DNA of 64,000 nucleotides from Streptomyces cyaneus (GTDB lineage: Bacteria; Actinomycetota; Actinomycetes; Streptomycetales; Streptomycetaceae), in assembly GCF_004028635.1 (NCBI RefSeq), contig NZ_ML138678.1:930001-994000 (forward strand). The letters run 5' to 3'. A program made the position numbers and the translations under genes. Of this stretch, positions 60,334 through 64,000 are shown piece after piece. Under the pieces are notes generated by a model. That model was not told the origin of the DNA. It worked only from the letters and a program-made list of their open reading frames with translations, and ran no database searches. Every line of letters begins with the position of its first letter. Position 1 is the first letter of the stretch.

Positions 60334-60517
60334 GCCCTGTCGTTTGGATCAGGCCGGCTGTGAGGTGCAGTGCCTTCAGCCGGCCCGAGCGGGGTCTGGT
60401 GCGTGCAGCTGCAAGGCGGAGGAGGGAGTCGACGCGGAGCGTCGGCGAGTGACGACAACGCGGCAGATGCGCGTGCCAGACCCCGCGACGCCGGGATGAT
60501 CCAAACGACAGGGCCTA
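60331..60517. mobile_element. 187-bp MITE with perfect terminal inverted repeats
   Basis: GGCCCTGTCGTTTGGATCA at 60333-60351 and its exact reverse complement at 60497-60515 are each flanked by TA, the target duplication of IS630/Tc1-mariner type elements; 21 bases match when TA is included. The inside has nested inverted repeats (GGCCGGCTG/CAGCCGGCC and GGGGTCTGG/CCAGACCCC) and no coding sequence. It is a non-autonomous element. The TA plus first G gives the stop codon of the upstream gene. Confidence 0.9.
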
Positions 60518-60638
60518 GGGGCAGGGTTCCGGCAGCTTCGGCCACTCCAAACCATCCGGACACTCGCGTGTCGTCCGGAGGTCGGTGCGCGTTAACCCGG
60601 GCGCACCACGTCCCGCCCCGACCTTGGAGTGACCGCAG

Positions 60639-62711
60639 TTGCCCACACCCCTGTCCCGCCTCCCGGTGAGAGCGCTCGTCACGGCTCTCCTGGCCGCCGC
60701 CTTCGGTGCCCAGGCCGTGGCGGCGCTGCGCCCGCACGTCCCGCTGCTGCTCGCGGCGACGGTCATGTCCCTGGCCGTCGAGGCTGTGCTGTTCCGCTGG
60801 CAGCGCGGCATGCTGTCGGTGTTCGCCAAGTCGCACGCGGACATCACCGTGCGGCATGTGCTGCGGGACCTGCTGCTGGTGGTGGGCCTGCTGCGGCTCG
60901 GCGAGCAGCACCGGGAGACGGTGTACGCCCCGCTGGTCGCGGGCCTCCTCGCCTTCTACGCGTTGCACTGCGCGATCCAGGCGGTCTCGGTGCTGGTCCG
61001 CCGCACCCGCACCCTGCCGGTGGTCACCCGCAACATCGACGCCCGCGCACTGCGCCTCTCCCCCGCCCCGCCCCTTCTGCTGCGCCGCCCCGGCCACCGC
61101 CTGCTGGTCTTCGGCTTCCCGGCCACGGCGGGCCTGCTGACCACGGTGGCCACCGACGATCCCCGCTGCGCGGCCCTCGGCATCGCGCTGTCCCTCGGGC
61201 TCGCCCTGCTGGGCCTGCACGACCTTCTCGTACGGCTGCTGCCGAGCCGTCGTCCGGCGGGCGAGCGGGAGGCGCTGGAGTGGCTGGACGCCTGGCTGGC
61301 CGAGTACCGGCCGACGGTCGGCCTGTACTTCTCCGGCGGCGCGTCCTCGGCGTACCAGGCGAACATGTGGCTGGAGCCGCTCGCGAAGCTGGACGGCCGT
61401 CCGCTGATCGTGCTGCGGGAGCGGTTCATGGTGCAGAAGATCGCGCCGACCGACGTCCCGATCCTGTGCCTGCCGAAGGTCTCCACCCTGATGCACCTGG
61501 AGCAGTCCACGCTCCGGATGCTCATCCACCCCTCCAACTCCGGCAAGACCTCCCAGGTCCTGCGCATCCCCACGCTCAAGCACACCTTCGTCAACCACGG
61601 GGAGAGCGACAAGCTGTCGTCCTGCAACCCGTACGCGAAGGCCTACGACGAGGTGTGGGTTGCGGGGCCCGCGGCGCGCGAGCGGTATGCGTACGCCGAG
61701 GTCGGCGTCGAGGACAAGGACATCGTGGAGATCGGCCGCCCGCAGCTGGATGCCGTACAGCCGTACGCGGGCCCGCCGAGCGGGGACCGCGACGGAGCCG
61801 CCGACGGGCACCGCACGACCGTCCTTTACGCGCCGACCTGGGAGGGCTGGGACGGCAACCCCGGCAACACCTCGGTGATCGAGGCCGGCGAGAACCTCGT
61901 ACGGGCGCTGCTCGCGGACCCCGGCGTACGGCTGCTGTACAAGCCGCATCCGCTGACGGGGTCGGTGGATCCGCGCGCCGGGGCGGCCGATCTGCGCATC
62001 CGCGAGGTGATCAGGGCGGCGAACCGGGAGCGGACGGGGGAGCGCCCGCGCGACACCGGCGAACTCGCCCTTCTCGCACAGGAGCTGGACGCCCTGACCA
62101 CGACCGTCGTCCGGGCGAGCGCCGATCAGGTCGAGCGGATGATGCTCCAGTCCGCGCCGGAGCCGGGGCGGGCGGAGGCGGTGGCACGGGCCACGGCGGC
62201 CTGGGAGGAGGCGTACTGGGCCTCGCTGCCGGAGTGGGAGCACCAGGTCGTGACGGACGCGCGGCCGGCGCTGTACGCCTGCTTCAACCGGGCCGATCTG
62301 CTCATCAGCGATGTGTCGAGCGTGATCAGCGACTTCCTGGCGAGCGGCAAGCCGTACGCCGTGGCGAACACCAGTGGCCTCGCGGAGGACGTGTTCCGCA
62401 AGGCCTTCCCGACCGTGCGCGCGGCGACCGTGCTGACGCCGGACGCGGCCGGGGTGCCGGAGCTGCTGGATGCGGTCCGGCACCCGGAGAAGGACCAACT
62501 CGCCGAGGCGCGGGAGGAGTTGAAGCGGCATCTGCTGGGGCCGGCCGAGCCCACGTCACAGGTGCGCTTCAACGAGGCCGTACAAGCGCTGTGTTCGGCC
62601 GCGCAGGAGCACCGGGAACGGATGGAGGAGCGGCTGGCGGCGGAGCTCCCTGCCGAGATCCCGGATCAGCGACGGTCCCTCACGCGGGAGCAGCCCGCCC
62701 ACCCGGCGTAG
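60639..62711 (+). CDS. CDP-glycerol glycerophosphotransferase family protein
   Basis: A 690-residue protein with an N-terminal membrane part (several helices up to about residue 210) and a C-terminal TagB/TagF-type domain: KTSQVLRIPTLKHTFVNHGESDK, VLYAPTWEGWDGNPGN, RLLYKPHPLTG and ADLLISDVSSVISDFL are the family motifs. It probably polymerises polyol-phosphate or a related wall glycopolymer. TTG at 60639 follows GGAG. Upstream are the MITE and two small hairpins; it is convergent with the GT2 gene, overlapping by 32 bp. Confidence 0.88.
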   Translation: MPTPLSRLPVRALVTALLAAAFGAQAVAALRPHVPLLLAATVMSLAVEAVLFRWQRGMLSVFAKSHADITVRHVLRDLLLVVGLLRLGEQHRETVYAPLVAGLLAFYALHCAIQAVSVLVRRTRTLPVVTRNIDARALRLSPAPPLLLRRPGHRLLVFGFPATAGLLTTVATDDPRCAALGIALSLGLALLGLHDLLVRLLPSRRPAGEREALEWLDAWLAEYRPTVGLYFSGGASSAYQANMWLEPLAKLDGRPLIVLRERFMVQKIAPTDVPILCLPKVSTLMHLEQSTLRMLIHPSNSGKTSQVLRIPTLKHTFVNHGESDKLSSCNPYAKAYDEVWVAGPAARERYAYAEVGVEDKDIVEIGRPQLDAVQPYAGPPSGDRDGAADGHRTTVLYAPTWEGWDGNPGNTSVIEAGENLVRALLADPGVRLLYKPHPLTGSVDPRAGAADLRIREVIRAANRERTGERPRDTGELALLAQELDALTTTVVRASADQVERMMLQSAPEPGRAEAVARATAAWEEAYWASLPEWEHQVVTDARPALYACFNRADLLISDVSSVISDFLASGKPYAVANTSGLAEDVFRKAFPTVRAATVLTPDAAGVPELLDAVRHPEKDQLAEAREELKRHLLGPAEPTSQVRFNEAVQALCSAAQEHRERMEERLAAELPAEIPDQRRSLTREQPAHPA

Positions 62712-63906
62712 CCTCGCGCGAGGACTTCAGCATCCGCCGCGCCTTGCGCACCGCCCGCCGCAGGAACGAGTCCACGCCGCCCTCCCGGTAGCCGGGGAAG
62801 GCGCGGGCCTCGCGCGGTTCGGCGAGGTACACGGAGTCGGGTATTCCGGCCGCCGCGTCCCGGAAGTGCGGGTAGGCGAGGTAGACACGGCGGCCCTTCT
62901 TCTCCAGGAGGGCCGCCGCCTGCTTCTTGGCCTTGATGAACTCCACGACGGGCAGCAGGAGTTCGGGGCGCTGCTCGGCGACCAGGTGCAGCCGCAGGCG
63001 CTCCTCGACCTTGAGGCGGCGGGCGATGTCCGGCGTCCAGTGCGCGTCCATCAGGGGCTTGGCCAGTTCCAGCTTGTGCTGCCTGACCTTCTCGCTGTCC
63101 TTGGCGTACTTGGGCCCGAACTGCGGCAGCAGGGTGATGAGGAAGGGGCGGACCATGAGCAGGTCGCGCCGGTCGCCCGCGGGGACGTGCTCGGCTATCA
63201 GGTTCATCAGGGCGCGCGCGGAGTCGAAGCGCAGGGTGTAACCGCCGGTCTTGGTCACGTGCTTGCCGTCGTCGCGGCCCACCAGGTAGTAGCAGGTGTA
63301 GTCGGCGACCACGGAGATGCCGTCGGCCCGTAGATAGGCCTCCATCGTGAACAGGGCGTCCTCGCCGGTCCACAGGGACTCGTCGAAGCGCATGTTGTGC
63401 CGGGTCAGCAGTTCGCGGCGGAACAGCTTCTGCGCGCTGAGCGTGAACTTGATGTTGGAGGAGAAGACGTCTGTCCGGTCCAGCGTCTTGCCCCACATCG
63501 ACTTCGGCGCGGTGCGGTTGACGCCCTCGACCCGGCCGAGGACGACGTCGGTGCCGTTCTTGTCGCCCATCGCGACCATGCGCTCCAGGGCCTCGGGGCC
63601 CAGCCGGTCGTCGGCGTCCAGGAAGAAGACGTAACGCCCGGCCGCCTTCCCCAGACCGACGTTGCGCGGGCCGCTGGGGCCACCGGAGTTGTCCTGCTGG
63701 ATCACGGTCACCGGCATGGGGGCGCGGGCCGCGAATTCCTCCAGGCACTCCCCCGTGCCGTCCGTCGAGCCGTCGTCCACCGCGATGACTTCGATGCGCC
63801 CTGGGTCGATGGTCTGTGCCTCGACGGACGCGAGGCACTCGACCAGGTACGGCATCGCTTCGTACGCCCCGATGATCACAGTCACATCAGGCTGCGTGAC
63901 GGTCAC
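62680..63906 (-). CDS. Glycosyltransferase family 2 protein
   Basis: A 408-residue enzyme with the GT-A catalytic core at the N terminus: VTVIIGAYEAMPYLVECLASVEAQ, VDDGSTDGT and FLDADDRLGPEAL (DxD metal site). The C terminus is basic and helical (FIKAKKQAAALLEKKGRRVY) and may contact membrane or another transferase. GTG at 63906 follows AAGGGGGAAAC. The gene is convergent with the CDP-glycerol family gene, so this is not one operon, but the group suggests a wall-glycopolymer locus. Confidence 0.88.
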   Translation of the reverse strand: MTVTQPDVTVIIGAYEAMPYLVECLASVEAQTIDPGRIEVIAVDDGSTDGTGECLEEFAARAPMPVTVIQQDNSGGPSGPRNVGLGKAAGRYVFFLDADDRLGPEALERMVAMGDKNGTDVVLGRVEGVNRTAPKSMWGKTLDRTDVFSSNIKFTLSAQKLFRRELLTRHNMRFDESLWTGEDALFTMEAYLRADGISVVADYTCYYLVGRDDGKHVTKTGGYTLRFDSARALMNLIAEHVPAGDRRDLLMVRPFLITLLPQFGPKYAKDSEKVRQHKLELAKPLMDAHWTPDIARRLKVEERLRLHLVAEQRPELLLPVVEFIKAKKQAAALLEKKGRRVYLAYPHFRDAAAGIPDSVYLAEPREARAFPGYREGGVDSFLRRAVRKARRMLKSSREATPGGRAAPA

Positions 63907-64000
63907 GTTTCCCCCTTGTCAACGGGATATTTCCCCCGTATCGCATCATTCGCTACCTAGTAGACGGCTGGGCGTTGCAAGCGGTTGCCTCACGGCCATG

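Noticed and set aside
60639..63906. Single operon of the three wall-polymer genes
   Set aside because: The GT2 gene is on the opposite strand and a MITE separates the first two genes.

Overview
The window is typical Streptomyces chromosome. Base composition is very GC-rich with strong third-position GC bias, GTG and TTG starts are common, several tRNA genes lack an encoded CCA, and the core order (hrcA-dnaJ, hemW, lepA/rpsT, holA, comEC-comEA, leuS, rsfS, nadD, proA, proB) is the conserved actinomycete order as I know it from S. coelicolor. No integrase, phage, CRISPR or resistance genes were seen.

Layout. 1-9.6 kb: the end of an IclR regulator, an MFS transporter, then a mostly reverse-strand run of adenosine deaminase, RNase Z, a HIT protein, a tricorn-like protease, a secreted protein and a VOC protein. 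9.6-13.9 kb: rsmE, a nitronate monooxygenase, dnaJ and hrcA, with a perfect CIRCE operator upstream of hrcA. 13.9-17.5 kb: an MBL hydrolase, a DUF3097 protein, a Uma2-type nuclease and hemW. 17.5-24.3 kb: a signalling module made of a divergent ATPase/GAF/PP2C phosphatase, a giant HAMP-array hybrid histidine kinase and a small response regulator. 24.4-28.9 kb: an acyl-CoA ligase with a twin palindromic operator, lepA, and divergent rpsT. 29-38 kb: duplicated NTF2-like genes, holA, an arylamine N-acetyltransferase, comEC, comEA and degV. 39.3-42.4 kb: leuS behind what looks like a leaderless leucine leader peptide and a transcription attenuator. 42.6-45.6 kb: a two-gene redox operon coding a bis-haem ferric-reductase-like membrane protein and a NuoF/ferredoxin fusion. 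45.7-47.9 kb: two identical tRNA-Ala(GGC) genes flanking a GT87 mannosyltransferase-like gene and two tiny zinc-ribbon proteins. 47.9-52.1 kb: histidine phosphatase, rsfS, an LCP-family protein, nadD and two ~54-residue membrane proteins. 52.2-58.8 kb: an M48 protease, two membrane proteins sharing an N-terminal motif, proA, a small protein and proB. 58.9-63.9 kb: a wall-glycopolymer-type group (pyruvyl transferase family, CDP-glycerol glycerophosphotransferase family, GT2) with a 187-bp MITE inserted exactly at the end of the first gene.

How it works together. Most genes are housekeeping (translation, ribosome assembly, proline and NAD synthesis, chaperones, DNA replication) with short operons, several with 4-bp ATGA or GTGA overlaps that imply translational coupling. 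The more distinctive parts are the HAMP-array signalling module, the split ferric-reductase/NuoF pair, the leuS attenuator, the wall-polymer genes, and repeated intergenic palindromes. At two places these palindromes sit between near-perfect 57-58 bp duplications. All functions are inferred from sequence reading alone; no searches were run.
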